From UBA4416 sp963422675 (lineage in GTDB: Bacteria > Bacteroidota > Bacteroidia > B-17B0 > Aurantibacillaceae): a DNA stretch of 64,000 nt. The stretch spans positions 434,001 to 498,000 of the forward strand of contig CAXVYS010000024.1 in assembly GCA_963422675.2 (NCBI GenBank), given 5' to 3'. This document shows, in pieces, positions 5,602-14,110 of the stretch (position 1 is the first letter of the stretch; the number at the start of each line of letters is the position of its first letter). The notes under the pieces were generated by a model. That model saw only the letters and a program-made list of their open reading frames with translations, ran no database searches and was not told the origin of the DNA. The position numbers and the translations under genes are program-made.

Positions 5602-8442
5602 TTATCTGAAGATGTTAACCGTTCCCTGGAAACTATAATCTTTTCCATCAAGACCTTGTGCCTTGATGATATAAAAATAAGTTCCATCAGCTACATCGGT
5701 GCCTCCTTTTGTTTTACCATCCCACATCAGGTTACCGGATGCACTTGTATCGTACATTTTTAAACCCCATCTGTCAAAAATAGTCATACTGATATCCCCA
5801 ATGTTAATGGCACTTAAGGTAAACTTATCGTTTTTACCATCTCCGTTTGGCGTAAACACGTTTGGAATAGTTAAGAAAGACACAAGGTCGATCAAAACTA
5901 CTGTGCTTGCTGTATCTTTACAATATCCATTGGTTGCGATCAGTGTTACCGTATAGCTACCCTGGTAATCGTATATAGTAGCAGCATTGGTTGTTGTATA
6001 CGTATCAGCAGAATTTCCTAAACTCCAACTGTAATTAAGTGCATTGGTGCTGGTATTTGAAAAATTCACAGATAACGGCATTAACCCATGGTTAGTACTC
6101 GCGGTAAAGGAAGCAGAAATCGTTTCTTTAGAAACCGAATACGTTGCAATAGCTGTACAACCGTTTGCCGAATTGAGTGCTAAAACAGTATAAGTACCCG
6201 CATTAGATACCGAATAAGGATTTCCTACATAAGCAGGATTGCTTGGTGTCCAGCTATACGTGTATGGCCCACCTGTATTACTGCCTGCCACTAAAGCAAG
6301 GCTGTTGGTGGAACAAGGAATAACCGTAGAAGTTGAACTGACATTAACATTTGCCAGGGTATTACTGGTAATGGTTACCACCGATTGAGTAGTACAACCT
6401 CCGGGAGAAGAAACAACCGTCGTATACGTTCCCGGACTTGTAATCGGGAATGGATTTACGGTTGATGAAGAAACTCCGTTTAACCAGGTAAATGCGACAC
6501 CGGATGTTGTAGAGGTAGTTGTTGCCTGAACCGTAGGTGTAATACAGGTAATGATATTGTTAGCCGGTAAGGTTGCCAAAGAAATATTAGGAATATCCGT
6601 TGAAACCGGATAGGTTGTTTTACATCCTGTAGAAAGATTCGTAGCAGTTAAAGTATAAATACCAATAGCTGTTGATGTTCCCGGATTACTCACAGGAGTT
6701 GCTGTTCCCGGGGTTGGTGCCAGCCATCCTAAAGCCACACCTCCGGAAGAGGATGCATTTAAACCAATAGTAGCAGTATTACAACTGACTGTATAGGTTG
6801 CTACAGGAGGCGTTGTATTAGAAGTGACATCCACCGTAATGGAAGTAGAACACTGACCAACAGATACTGTATTTGTTAAAACACAGGTATAGGTTCCTGC
6901 AGCTGTTACTGTAAAGCTTGGCGTAGTTGTATTACTCCATACAGCAGTGGTATTGGTGCCTGTAATAGCCGATAAGGTTAAAGAGGTTGTATTACAGGTT
7001 AAAACACCATTTAAAGGCGTAATGGTAAATGTAGGTGCATCCGGAAATGCATTAATAGAAAGGGTAGTTGTACTCTTACAGCCAAAGCTATCCGTTACCA
7101 TGATTGTGTAATTAGTCCCCGGAACCAACCCATTTGCAATGTCATTATTAGAGGCTGCCGGAGTCCAACTGTAAGTATACGGACCAGTTCCTCCATTTAC
7201 CGAAATCTGTCCCGAACCGGTTGCATTGGCACAGGTAGGTTGAGCTGCTACTGCGCTTGCTGTAGGACTTGGTGATACGTGTAAGATCATGTATTTCACA
7301 ATAGGTCCGTAACAATTTCCTGCCGGGTTCATGGTTAATGTATAAACACCTGCCGCATTTGCTAAAACAGTTTGAGTACTTACTCCTGTAACACCACTTC
7401 CCGGAGGGCCATCCCAGTTATAGGGACCTAATCCTGTTGGGGCGCTAATGGTTGCATTAAGGGCTCCACAAGTTGAAATATCAATAGGGGTTTGTGAAGT
7501 CGCATCAAAAATAGAAGTTCCACCACCATTATTTAACGTCACTTCTAAAGGATTACATCTGCAATCGAAATAACCATAGCCATAATGAGCACTATAAATA
7601 CAATCGGCTACTGTAATTTGAATCGTTACATTTGAACCTATATAAGGCGATAAATCGATGGTTTTAACATCCCATGTATGATAATATACATCCGGATCAG
7701 CTGGTGTTGGTGTCCACCCCAAAGTTACACTGGGATTAGCAACGCAAATGGCACTTGGTGCCTGGATATCAATTTTTGGACAACTCAAAACATTATTAGC
7801 ACTATCAAGAACTGCAATATTCATGTACGGCTGCTCAAAACAATCATGTCCTCCTGAATTTAATACTCCACAATAAGCAATTTGAAAGATAGCATTACTT
7901 GACGTTACATTAAAGCTTTGGGCAACCCTTTGTGCTTTGTTACCTGCAGTATTATCATTCAGTTTTAATATTTTTGTACCTCCTAACGGCGATACCAGTG
8001 ATATACCGGAAATAGGATCAGTACCTGTACCATTCATCACACTGGCTACACCAACACCACCAGTTGGGCAACAGCCTCCCATGGTTAATGAATTCGAATT
8101 TCCTCCGTGAGTTACAGTCCAACCGGCTAAAGTACCTGATTCAAAATCCACGTTTGTACAACCTGGTTGAATAGTGGCTGTTTGTACAGTTTGCCATATA
8201 AAATTACTGGTATGTCCTAAATGGTATTTATGATCTATAAATTCTCTTTTTGAGGTATACATATAAAACTTATATTCTTTCCCGACTAAATGTTTAGAAA
8301 GAGCTATATTTTTGGCGCTTTCCTCATCATATCCACTTAAGGAATCCTGAGTGAAAACATAATTAACCGGGGTCTGAGCTTTTATATTTGTCGACAAAAG
8401 AGTGGCTGTTGACAACAAAAGAGTGCAAAAACTTTTTTTCAT
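5602..8442 (-). CDS. Large T9SS-secreted surface protein, CHU_C (type B) sorting domain
   Basis: A protein of 946 residues with a signal peptide (about 1-22, ending NIKAQ). The first 350 residues resemble an N-terminal domain with FESGTLAGW and Cys-rich patches (CGVLNSGGHDCFEQPY, DCRCNP). Then come several Thr/Ser-rich Ig-like or SprB-like repeats, each about 70-90 residues with YTYSWTP or TYT motifs. Next is a PKD domain (SVNFSNTSTNALNYSWSLG…GSYTVTLIATN). The last 90 residues (IPNVFTPNGDGKNDKFTL…IFDRWG…WDGKTKGG…GTYFYII) are a classic CHU_C/gliding-motility C-terminal domain, which directs type IX export and surface attachment. Probably an adhesin or sheath protein. Confidence 0.88.
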   Translation of the reverse strand: MKKSFCTLLLSTATLLSTNIKAQTPVNYVFTQDSLSGYDEESAKNIALSKHLVGKEYKFYMYTSKREFIDHKYHLGHTSNFIWQTVQTATIQPGCTNVDFESGTLAGWTVTHGGNSNSLTMGGCCPTGGVGVASVMNGTGTDPISGISLVSPLGGTKILKLNDNTAGNKAQRVAQSFNVTSSNAIFQIAYCGVLNSGGHDCFEQPYMNIAVLDSANNVLSCPKIDIQAPSAICVANPSVTLGWTPTPADPDVYYHTWDVKTIDLSPYIGSNVTIQITVADCIYSAHYGYGYFDCRCNPLEVTLNNGGGTSIFDATSQTPIDISTCGALNATISAPTGLGPYNWDGPPGSGVTGVSTQTVLANAAGVYTLTMNPAGNCYGPIVKYMILHVSPSPTASAVAAQPTCANATGSGQISVNGGTGPYTYSWTPAASNNDIANGLVPGTNYTIMVTDSFGCKSTTTLSINAFPDAPTFTITPLNGVLTCNTTSLTLSAITGTNTTAVWSNTTTPSFTVTAAGTYTCVLTNTVSVGQCSTSITVDVTSNTTPPVATYTVSCNTATIGLNASSSGGVALGWLAPTPGTATPVSNPGTSTAIGIYTLTATNLSTGCKTTYPVSTDIPNISLATLPANNIITCITPTVQATTTSTTSGVAFTWLNGVSSSTVNPFPITSPGTYTTVVSSPGGCTTQSVVTITSNTLANVNVSSTSTVIPCSTNSLALVAGSNTGGPYTYSWTPSNPAYVGNPYSVSNAGTYTVLALNSANGCTAIATYSVSKETISASFTASTNHGLMPLSVNFSNTSTNALNYSWSLGNSADTYTTTNAATIYDYQGSYTVTLIATNGYCKDTASTVVLIDLVSFLTIPNVFTPNGDGKNDKFTLSAINIGDISMTIFDRWGLKMYDTSASGNLMWDGKTKGGTDVADGTYFYIIKAQGLDGKDYSFQGTVNIFR

Positions 8443-8568
8443 TAGAAGTGAGTTTTAAAAAATAGTTAGCTAATATACTAAAATACTCAAAAAAATAGAG
8501 GTAAAAATGTAGCTAATTTAGTCAATATGGGATTCTTATGAGTGGAACGACCATTCAACCGAGCCACC

Positions 8569-9585
8569 TCAGGCCCAAACTTTAGTGCCTTCGCTGCAGT
8601 TCCTGCAAATATCAATTTCTTCGCGGGATCTCAGAATCGAATTTCTAAAGCTTTGGTATTTCTGCGAATACCATAAATCTTTAAAAGATTGGTTTTTTAA
8701 ATCTCCCAGTTTGTGTTTTGCATCTTTATCAAAACAACAGGGTACCACTACCCCATCCCAGGTAACCACACAACCACTCCACATTCGCCAACATTGGTTC
8801 AACAATTCATTTTTGATCTTATATGTACCGTCAGCCCCTTTTTTGTAACGGCTGTATTTTTCGATGGTAGGAATTAAGGGGTTGCCATGTTCAAAATCAT
8901 ATACCTGGGCCGTTTTAAACACCACTTCATCTACACCCAGTTCCACTGCTAATTTTTCTACATCATGCAATTGATGCTCATTTGGTTTCACTACTAAAAA
9001 CTGAAATACAATATGCGGAGTATTACTTTTTAATTCCTTTTTCGCCTCCACAATGTTTTTAGTACCATCAATTACTTTTTTCAGGGTTCCACCTATCCTA
9101 TACTGTTCATAGGTTTCCTGTGTGGTACCATCAATAGAAATAATTAACCGGTCGAGCTTGCTCTCCACCGTTTTTTGAGCCTGTTCTTTTGTCAGATAAT
9201 GGGCGTTTGTGGAAGTAGAGGTGTAAATTCCTTTTTGAGAAGCATAGTTTACCATCTCTAAAAAATCGGGATTCAAATAGGGTTCCCCCTGAAAATAAAA
9301 AGTGAGATACATTAATTCCTTATACACCGAATCAATGGTTGATTTGAAAAAAGTTGGCTGCAACATTCCCGTGGGCCTGGTAAACTGTCTTAATCCACTG
9401 GGACATTCGGGACAACGCAAATTACAACTGGTTGTTGGTTCAATAGACATACTGATAGGGAACCCTGAAGTAAAAGACCTTTTAAACGTTTTAGAAAGAT
9501 GATAACTCATCCATACTTTAAACGCGTTAAGCAGTTTCCTGAACGTTAGTTTTTTTGCAAGCTGTATATTATTGGATAAAGACAC
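8569..9585 (-). CDS. Radical SAM/SPASM domain protein
   Basis: A protein of 338 residues. The radical SAM [4Fe-4S] motif is CNLRCPEC (Cys54, 58, 61), followed by FQGEPYLNPDF and SIDGTTQETYEQYR, which are typical SAM-binding segments. The C-terminus has a SPASM-type cysteine set (QCWRMWSGC, VVPCCFD, ICRNC) for auxiliary clusters. The substrate is unknown; related proteins modify peptides or sugars. The start is GTG at 9585; the next in-frame ATG is 25 codons further in. The promoter word TATCTTTG (9597-9590) ends four bases before this GTG, so the message may be leaderless. No obvious precursor peptide gene lies beside it. Confidence 0.85.
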   Translation of the reverse strand: MSLSNNIQLAKKLTFRKLLNAFKVWMSYHLSKTFKRSFTSGFPISMSIEPTTSCNLRCPECPSGLRQFTRPTGMLQPTFFKSTIDSVYKELMYLTFYFQGEPYLNPDFLEMVNYASQKGIYTSTSTNAHYLTKEQAQKTVESKLDRLIISIDGTTQETYEQYRIGGTLKKVIDGTKNIVEAKKELKSNTPHIVFQFLVVKPNEHQLHDVEKLAVELGVDEVVFKTAQVYDFEHGNPLIPTIEKYSRYKKGADGTYKIKNELLNQCWRMWSGCVVTWDGVVVPCCFDKDAKHKLGDLKNQSFKDLWYSQKYQSFRNSILRSREEIDICRNCSEGTKVWA

Positions 9586-9589
9586 TATT

Positions 9590-9597
9590 CAAAGATA
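9590..9597 (-). promoter_or_regulatory. TAnnTTTG promoter element for the radical SAM gene
   Basis: On the minus strand TATCTTTG matches the Bacteroidota -7 consensus TAnnTTTG exactly. It ends 4 bases before the GTG start at 9585, so the transcript would begin at or within a base or two of the start codon. The -33 element is weak. Confidence 0.55.
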
Positions 9598-9713
9598 AAG
9601 ATTATAATTCATAAAGATTACTGTTTAACATTGGTAGCCCTCTCCGGAAGTGACCATCTGATAATTAGATTTTATTATTATTTTTAACGAATAATTACTC
9701 CTTCTCTTAAAAA

Positions 9714-10979
9714 ATGGAAAAACATATCAACTCACTGGAATTTGCAAAACAAGCCGATTCAAAAGATCCGTTAAACTCTTACAGAACTAAATTTCATATT
9801 CCGCAACATAACGGTGCAGATATGGTTTATTTTACAGGGAATTCATTGGGACTTCAACCAAAAGCTACAAAAGATTATTTACTACAGGAACTAAACGATT
9901 GGGCCGCTTATGGGGTAGAGGGGCATTTTCTTGCAAAAAATCCATGGGTATCATATCACGAAATACTAACAGATAAAACCGCTAAATTAGTGGGAGCATT
10001 GCCTTCGGAGGTTGTAATGATGAACCAACTCACGGTAAATCTCCATTTACTTATGGTGTCCTTTTACAGGCCAACCAAACAACGTTATAAAATACTGTGT
10101 GAAGCAAAAGCTTTCCCCAGTGATCAATACGCCTTACAATCGCAGGTTAAATTTCACGGCTATACCCCCGATGATGCCATTATTGAAGTAGCTCCACGCG
10201 AAGGTGAATACGACATAAAACACGAAGATATTTATAAAGCAATTGAAGAACATAAGGACTCTTTAGCATTAGTGATGATTGGCGGTGTAAATTATTTTAC
10301 CGGCCAGGTGTTTGATATGAAAGCCATTGCAGAAGCCGGACATAAAGCGGGTGCTGTTGTTGGCTTCGACCTGGCTCATGCTGCCGGAAATTTACAATTG
10401 GAATTACACCATTGGAATGTTGATTTTGCTGCCTGGTGCAGTTATAAATATTTGAATGCAGGCCCCGGAAGTGTTGCCGGTGCTTTTGTTCACGAGAAAC
10501 ATCATAAAAATACTGACCTACCGATGTTTGCCGGCTGGTGGGGGCACGATAAAGCCGAGCGCTTTAAAATGGATAAAACATTTAAACCCATTGAAAGTGT
10601 AGAACGCTGGCAAATGAGTAATGCACCTATCTTATCTATGGCTGCCTACAAAGCATCACTGGATTTGTTTGATGAAGTAGGCATGAAAAAATTAAATGAA
10701 AAAGCAAAAGAACTAACAGCGTATTTGGAATTTATTGTTGGAGAAATTAATCAGCAAAAAAATAACTGCCTCGAAATTATTACACCTAAAGAAAATCGCG
10801 GCTGCCAGATTAGTATTGTAGCACATGGCCATGGAAAAGCTCTGTATAATAAACTGATTGAAAACGGTGTGATTCCTGATTGGCGCGAACCAAACGTGAT
10901 ACGCTGTGCTCCGGTGCCTATGTACAATTCCTTTGAAGATATTTACAGGTTTGGAGAAATTTTAAGTAAGCTCTTATAA
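9714..10979 (+). CDS. kynU: Kynureninase
   Basis: A PLP enzyme of 421 residues, the normal length for kynureninase, which cleaves kynurenine or 3-hydroxykynurenine to (3-hydroxy)anthranilate and alanine. Diagnostic segments are YFTGNSLGLQP near residue 39, VNLHLLM, the Asp of FDLAHAAGN, the Schiff-base lysine in WCSYKYLNAGPG, GWWGHDKAERF and the C-terminal RCAPVPMYN. It belongs to tryptophan catabolism or de novo NAD synthesis, but no other kynurenine-pathway gene lies in the window. The start is ATG at 9714 after an A-rich run; no SD is seen. It is divergent from the radical SAM gene across 128 bp. Confidence 0.95.
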   Translation: MEKHINSLEFAKQADSKDPLNSYRTKFHIPQHNGADMVYFTGNSLGLQPKATKDYLLQELNDWAAYGVEGHFLAKNPWVSYHEILTDKTAKLVGALPSEVVMMNQLTVNLHLLMVSFYRPTKQRYKILCEAKAFPSDQYALQSQVKFHGYTPDDAIIEVAPREGEYDIKHEDIYKAIEEHKDSLALVMIGGVNYFTGQVFDMKAIAEAGHKAGAVVGFDLAHAAGNLQLELHHWNVDFAAWCSYKYLNAGPGSVAGAFVHEKHHKNTDLPMFAGWWGHDKAERFKMDKTFKPIESVERWQMSNAPILSMAAYKASLDLFDEVGMKKLNEKAKELTAYLEFIVGEINQQKNNCLEIITPKENRGCQISIVAHGHGKALYNKLIENGVIPDWREPNVIRCAPVPMYNSFEDIYRFGEILSKLL

Positions 10980-11075
10980 AAACACTCCAACTTCTTTTAT
11001 TACTGAACGGATATTTCCGAATCAGGTTTTGAATATGTGTGAAATCCGACGATCCAAAAAATCCGTATATTAACT

Positions 11076-11750
11076 ATGATCAGATTTTTATTTTTTATTT
11101 CCACCGTATTGTTTATGTCGTTTATCACAACCGATAAAAAAGTTCTGCACTATATCGCCCTGGGCGATTCTTACACTATTTGTACAGGAACATCAGGCCT
11201 GGCCGAACAATGGCCTACCCTACTCGCTGATCATTTAACACAAACGGGTATTACTACCCAACTGGTGGCCAATCCATCCCGTAATGGATTCAGTACACAA
11301 AACTTAATTGATATTGAATTGCCTCTATTAAGCACCAACACCTTTGATTTTGCTACCTTGCTTATTGGAGTAAATGATTGGGTAAGGCAAACGGACATCA
11401 CTACCTATCATAAAAATTTGAATGTAATTATTGAAGCCGTTCAAAAAAAACTAAGTAATAAGTCTCATCTTATCCTTATTACCATTCCCGATTTTGGGGT
11501 AACTCCACAAGGTTCTTTATATGGCAGCGGTCGTGATATTTCCAAAGGCATTTCCGAATTTAATGACATTATTAAATCAGAAGCAAAAAAAAGAGGCCTG
11601 GTTTGCGTCGATATTTTCCCACTTTCCAAAGGGATGCTCAACACGAAAGAGTTGGTGGCCGATGACGGACTTCACCCGTCTGCCAAGGAATATGCCTTAT
11701 GGGAAACCCTCATTTTTAAGGAGGCAAAAAAATTGTTATCGGAAAAATAA
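11076..11750 (+). CDS. Secreted SGNH/GDSL-type hydrolase
   Basis: A protein of 224 residues with an N-terminal hydrophobic signal (about 1-17) followed by the SGNH blocks: IALGDSYT with the nucleophile Ser32, a Gly in PSRNG, LLIGVND with the block III Asn, and DDGLHPS with the catalytic Asp-His pair. This is the TesA-like lipase/esterase fold. The acyl substrate cannot be read from sequence. It ends 46 bp before the his leader peptide and has its own upstream region, so it is probably a separate unit from both kynU and his. Confidence 0.85.
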   Translation: MIRFLFFISTVLFMSFITTDKKVLHYIALGDSYTICTGTSGLAEQWPTLLADHLTQTGITTQLVANPSRNGFSTQNLIDIELPLLSTNTFDFATLLIGVNDWVRQTDITTYHKNLNVIIEAVQKKLSNKSHLILITIPDFGVTPQGSLYGSGRDISKGISEFNDIIKSEAKKRGLVCVDIFPLSKGMLNTKELVADDGLHPSAKEYALWETLIFKEAKKLLSEK

Positions 11751-11760
11751 TAATTTATAG

Positions 11761-11790
11761 TTGGCGTTTATAAAATATAGTTTACATTTG
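11761..11790 (+). promoter_or_regulatory. Promoter of the histidine operon
   Basis: TTG at 11761-11763 and TACATTTG at 11783-11790 match the Bacteroidota -33 (TTTG/TTG) and -7 (TAnnTTTG) elements with 19 bp between them, within the known 17-23 range. The -7 element ends 6 bases before the ATG of the His-rich leader peptide, so the leader would be translated from almost the first base of the RNA. Confidence 0.7.
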
Positions 11791-11796
11791 TACCGA

Positions 11797-11853
11797 ATGT
11801 TATTCACATCAAATATCCATCATTTCCATTACTTACCCCACGGTAGGCAATGA
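11797..11853 (+). CDS. hisL: Histidine operon leader peptide
   Basis: An 18-codon frame reads MLFTSNIHHFHYLPHGRQ and stops with TGA at 11851-11853. Four of 18 residues are His, with codons at 11818-11823 (two), 11827 and 11839. It sits between a good promoter and a terminator hairpin ahead of hisG. This is the architecture of ribosome-stalling attenuators: when charged tRNA-His is scarce the ribosome stalls on the His codons and covers segment 1 of the RNA, freeing segment 2 to block the terminator. The name follows the enterobacterial hisL by function, not by sequence similarity. Confidence 0.85.
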   Translation: MLFTSNIHHFHYLPHGRQ

Positions 11854-11924
11854 TGATATGGAGTTTAACGAGCAATTATTAAATCTTAATATACACAGGC
11901 TTACCAATCGGTAAGCCTTTTTTT
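11832..11924 (+). promoter_or_regulatory. Transcription attenuator of the his operon
   Basis: Four complementary segments are visible. Segment 1 is CTTACC (11832-11837), inside the leader ORF. Segment 2 is GGTAGGC (11842-11848), segment 3 is AGGCTTACC (11897-11905) and segment 4 is GGTAAGCCT (11910-11918), followed by seven T. Segments 1:2 form a pause or protector hairpin, 2:3 an antiterminator, and 3:4 the terminator, all with full pairing apart from a G-U. A ribosome held at the HHFH codons would mask segment 1 and favour 2:3, which reads through into hisG. Confidence 0.85.
11897..11924 (+). terminator. Attenuator terminator hairpin upstream of hisG
   Basis: A perfect 9-bp stem (AGGCTTACC with its complement, AATC loop) is followed directly by a run of seven T at 11918-11924. 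It lies 25 bp before hisG and would stop transcription when histidine is plentiful. Confidence 0.9.
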
Positions 11925-11949
11925 ATTCCCTTTTTTTTAAAATCATGTT

Positions 11950-12810
11950 ATGCAGAAAAAACTAAAAATTGCCATTCAAAAATCCGGTAGACTCAGCGAA
12001 AGCTCTTTAAAGCTTTTGAAAGAGTGTGGGATTGATATTGATAACGGACTCAATAAATTAAAAACAGAAGCCAGTAATTTTCCTATCGAGGTCTTCTTTT
12101 TAAGAGACGACGATATTCCGCAGTACGTGGAAGATGGCGTAGCTGATATTGGCATTGTAGGCGAAAATGTACTGCTGGAAAAAAACAAGCACTTAACCCT
12201 GATAGATAGATTAGGCTTCGGAAAATGTCGCCTTTCCCTTGCTATTCCCAAAGATCAGAAATACAAAGATCTTAATTACTTTAATGGTAAACGCATCGCT
12301 ACTACTTACAAAACGATCTTATCCGGTTATTTAAAAAAGCATAACATCAAAGCGGAGATCCATGAAATAAGCGGTTCTGTGGAAATAGCTCCGAGTATTG
12401 GCTTAGCAGACGGCATTTGCGACCTGGTAAGTTCAGGCAGCACATTATTTACCAACGGTTTAAAAGAAGTGGAAGTGATCCTGAAATCAGAGGCCGTTTT
12501 AGTAGCCAATAACACATTAGGGAAAGAACAAAAAACCATTCTCTCTAAATTGTTATTCAGAATAACGGCTGTTAGAAAAGCGAAGAACAATAAATATATT
12601 TTGTTGAATGCTCCTGATGATAAACTGGAAAAGATCTGCAAGATATTACCCGGAATGAAAAGCCCGACAGTATTGCCATTGGCTAAAAAAGGATGGAGTT
12701 CCATTCATTCGGTCGTGGAAGAAAATCAGTTTTGGGAAATTATCGAAAAACTGAAAACAGAAGGAGCAGAGGGAATCTTAGTGGTTCCCATAGAAAAAAT
12801 GATTGTTTGA
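11950..12810 (+). CDS. hisG: ATP phosphoribosyltransferase, long form
   Basis: The first enzyme of histidine synthesis, joining ATP and PRPP. With 286 residues it is the long, self-contained form with a C-terminal ACT-like regulatory domain (about 215-286, including GMKSPTVLPL and SIHSVV), so no HisZ partner is needed and feedback by histidine is expected. Recognisable catalytic segments are KIAIQKSGRL at the start, VADIGIVGENVL, RIATTY and DLVSSGSTL. It is the first structural gene after the attenuator, and the ATG at 11950 is preceded by an AT-rich sequence. Confidence 0.97.
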   Translation: MQKKLKIAIQKSGRLSESSLKLLKECGIDIDNGLNKLKTEASNFPIEVFFLRDDDIPQYVEDGVADIGIVGENVLLEKNKHLTLIDRLGFGKCRLSLAIPKDQKYKDLNYFNGKRIATTYKTILSGYLKKHNIKAEIHEISGSVEIAPSIGLADGICDLVSSGSTLFTNGLKEVEVILKSEAVLVANNTLGKEQKTILSKLLFRITAVRKAKNNKYILLNAPDDKLEKICKILPGMKSPTVLPLAKKGWSSIHSVVEENQFWEIIEKLKTEGAEGILVVPIEKMIV

Positions 12811-12827
12811 TTTAATTAAAATAACAC

Positions 12828-14108
12828 ATGCTACAACTTATAACATATCCCGGAAAGCAAACATGGCCAACATTGTTGGCAAGGCCAACTATTGATACAT
12901 CTTCTCTTGAAGGCGCAGTTTCTGCGATACTCGCTGATGTGAAAAAAAACGGCGATGTGGCGGTAAAAAAATACAATCTGCAATTTGACAAAACGCACAT
13001 TGAAACGATACGTGTTAGCAACGAAGAGTTTTTAGCAGCGGAAAAAGCCACACCTGAAACATTAAAACAGGCTATTCAAATTGCAAAAAACAATATTGAA
13101 CTGTTTCATTCCTCTCAAAAAGAAGAGCCCCGGTTTATTGAAACCATGCCCGGTGTTATCTGTTGGCGAAAATCTGTGGCTATTCAAAAAGTAGGATTGT
13201 ACATCCCGGGAGGCACGGCGCCTCTCTTCTCAACCATACTCATGCTGGGCATTCCGGCAAAGTTAGCAGGTTGCGAGGAAATTATTTTATGTACCCCACC
13301 TAATCGTGAAGGAAGTATTAACAGTACTATCTTATATACTGCTCAACTCATTGGCATCACAGCAGTGTATAAAGCAGGAGGCGTGCAGGCCATTGGTGCT
13401 ATGGCATATGGCACTCCTACCATTCCTAAAGTGTATAAAGTATTTGGTCCCGGAAATCAATACGTTACCTGTGCTAAACAATTAATTAATACACAGGGCA
13501 CTGCTATTGATATGCCCGCCGGTCCTTCCGAAATTGCTGTATTGGCCGATGATTCCTGCGTTCCTGAATTTGTTGCCGCCGATCTGTTATCGCAGGCCGA
13601 ACACGGTGCAGACTCACAGGTAATATTAGTCTCCGATAATGAAAACGTAATTGCTCAAATACAGGAAGAATTACAAAAGCAATTGGATTTGCTTCCCCGA
13701 AAAATGCTTGCCGGAGCTGCCTTAAAAAACAGTAAAGCGATTCTGGTTAATGATAAAGCAGAAGCCATTGACTTATTAAATGAATATGCCCCCGAGCATT
13801 TAATTATCGCATGCCATGATTATGAGGAATTAGCAAACCGAATAATAAATGCAGGTTCTGTTTTTTTAGGAAATTATTCCTGCGAAAGCGCCGGGGACTA
13901 TGCTTCCGGCACAAATCACACATTACCTACGAATGGCTTTGCCAAAGCTTATAGCGGTGTTTCACTGGATAGCTTCGTAAAAAAAATAACATATCAAAAA
14001 ATAAGCAAAGAAGGCATCAACAACCTTGGAAATACGATTGAATTAATGGCAGAAGCGGAAGGCTTATCAGCTCACAAAAATGCCGTAACCATTAGACTTA
14101 AAAAATAA
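12828..14108 (+). CDS. hisD: Histidinol dehydrogenase
   Basis: Zinc enzyme of 426 residues catalysing the last two oxidations, histidinol to histidine, with NAD. Visible hallmarks are VGLYIPGGTAPLFST, CTPPNREG, KVFGPGNQYVTCAKQ, IDMPAGPSEIAVLAD and LSQAEHGADSQ, whose Gln and His coordinate zinc or act in catalysis. Also present are EYAPEHL and GNYSCESAGDYASGTNHTLPT. The length is typical. The start ATG follows hisG by 17 bp and the stop is 2 bp before hisC, consistent with one operon. Confidence 0.97.
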   Translation: MLQLITYPGKQTWPTLLARPTIDTSSLEGAVSAILADVKKNGDVAVKKYNLQFDKTHIETIRVSNEEFLAAEKATPETLKQAIQIAKNNIELFHSSQKEEPRFIETMPGVICWRKSVAIQKVGLYIPGGTAPLFSTILMLGIPAKLAGCEEIILCTPPNREGSINSTILYTAQLIGITAVYKAGGVQAIGAMAYGTPTIPKVYKVFGPGNQYVTCAKQLINTQGTAIDMPAGPSEIAVLADDSCVPEFVAADLLSQAEHGADSQVILVSDNENVIAQIQEELQKQLDLLPRKMLAGAALKNSKAILVNDKAEAIDLLNEYAPEHLIIACHDYEELANRIINAGSVFLGNYSCESAGDYASGTNHTLPTNGFAKAYSGVSLDSFVKKITYQKISKEGINNLGNTIELMAEAEGLSAHKNAVTIRLKK

Positions 14109-14110
14109 AT

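Noticed and set aside
12812..13051. Minus-strand ORFs opposite his genes, accA, glmS and others
   Set aside because: They are antisense shadows of well-conserved genes and show no independent coding signs.
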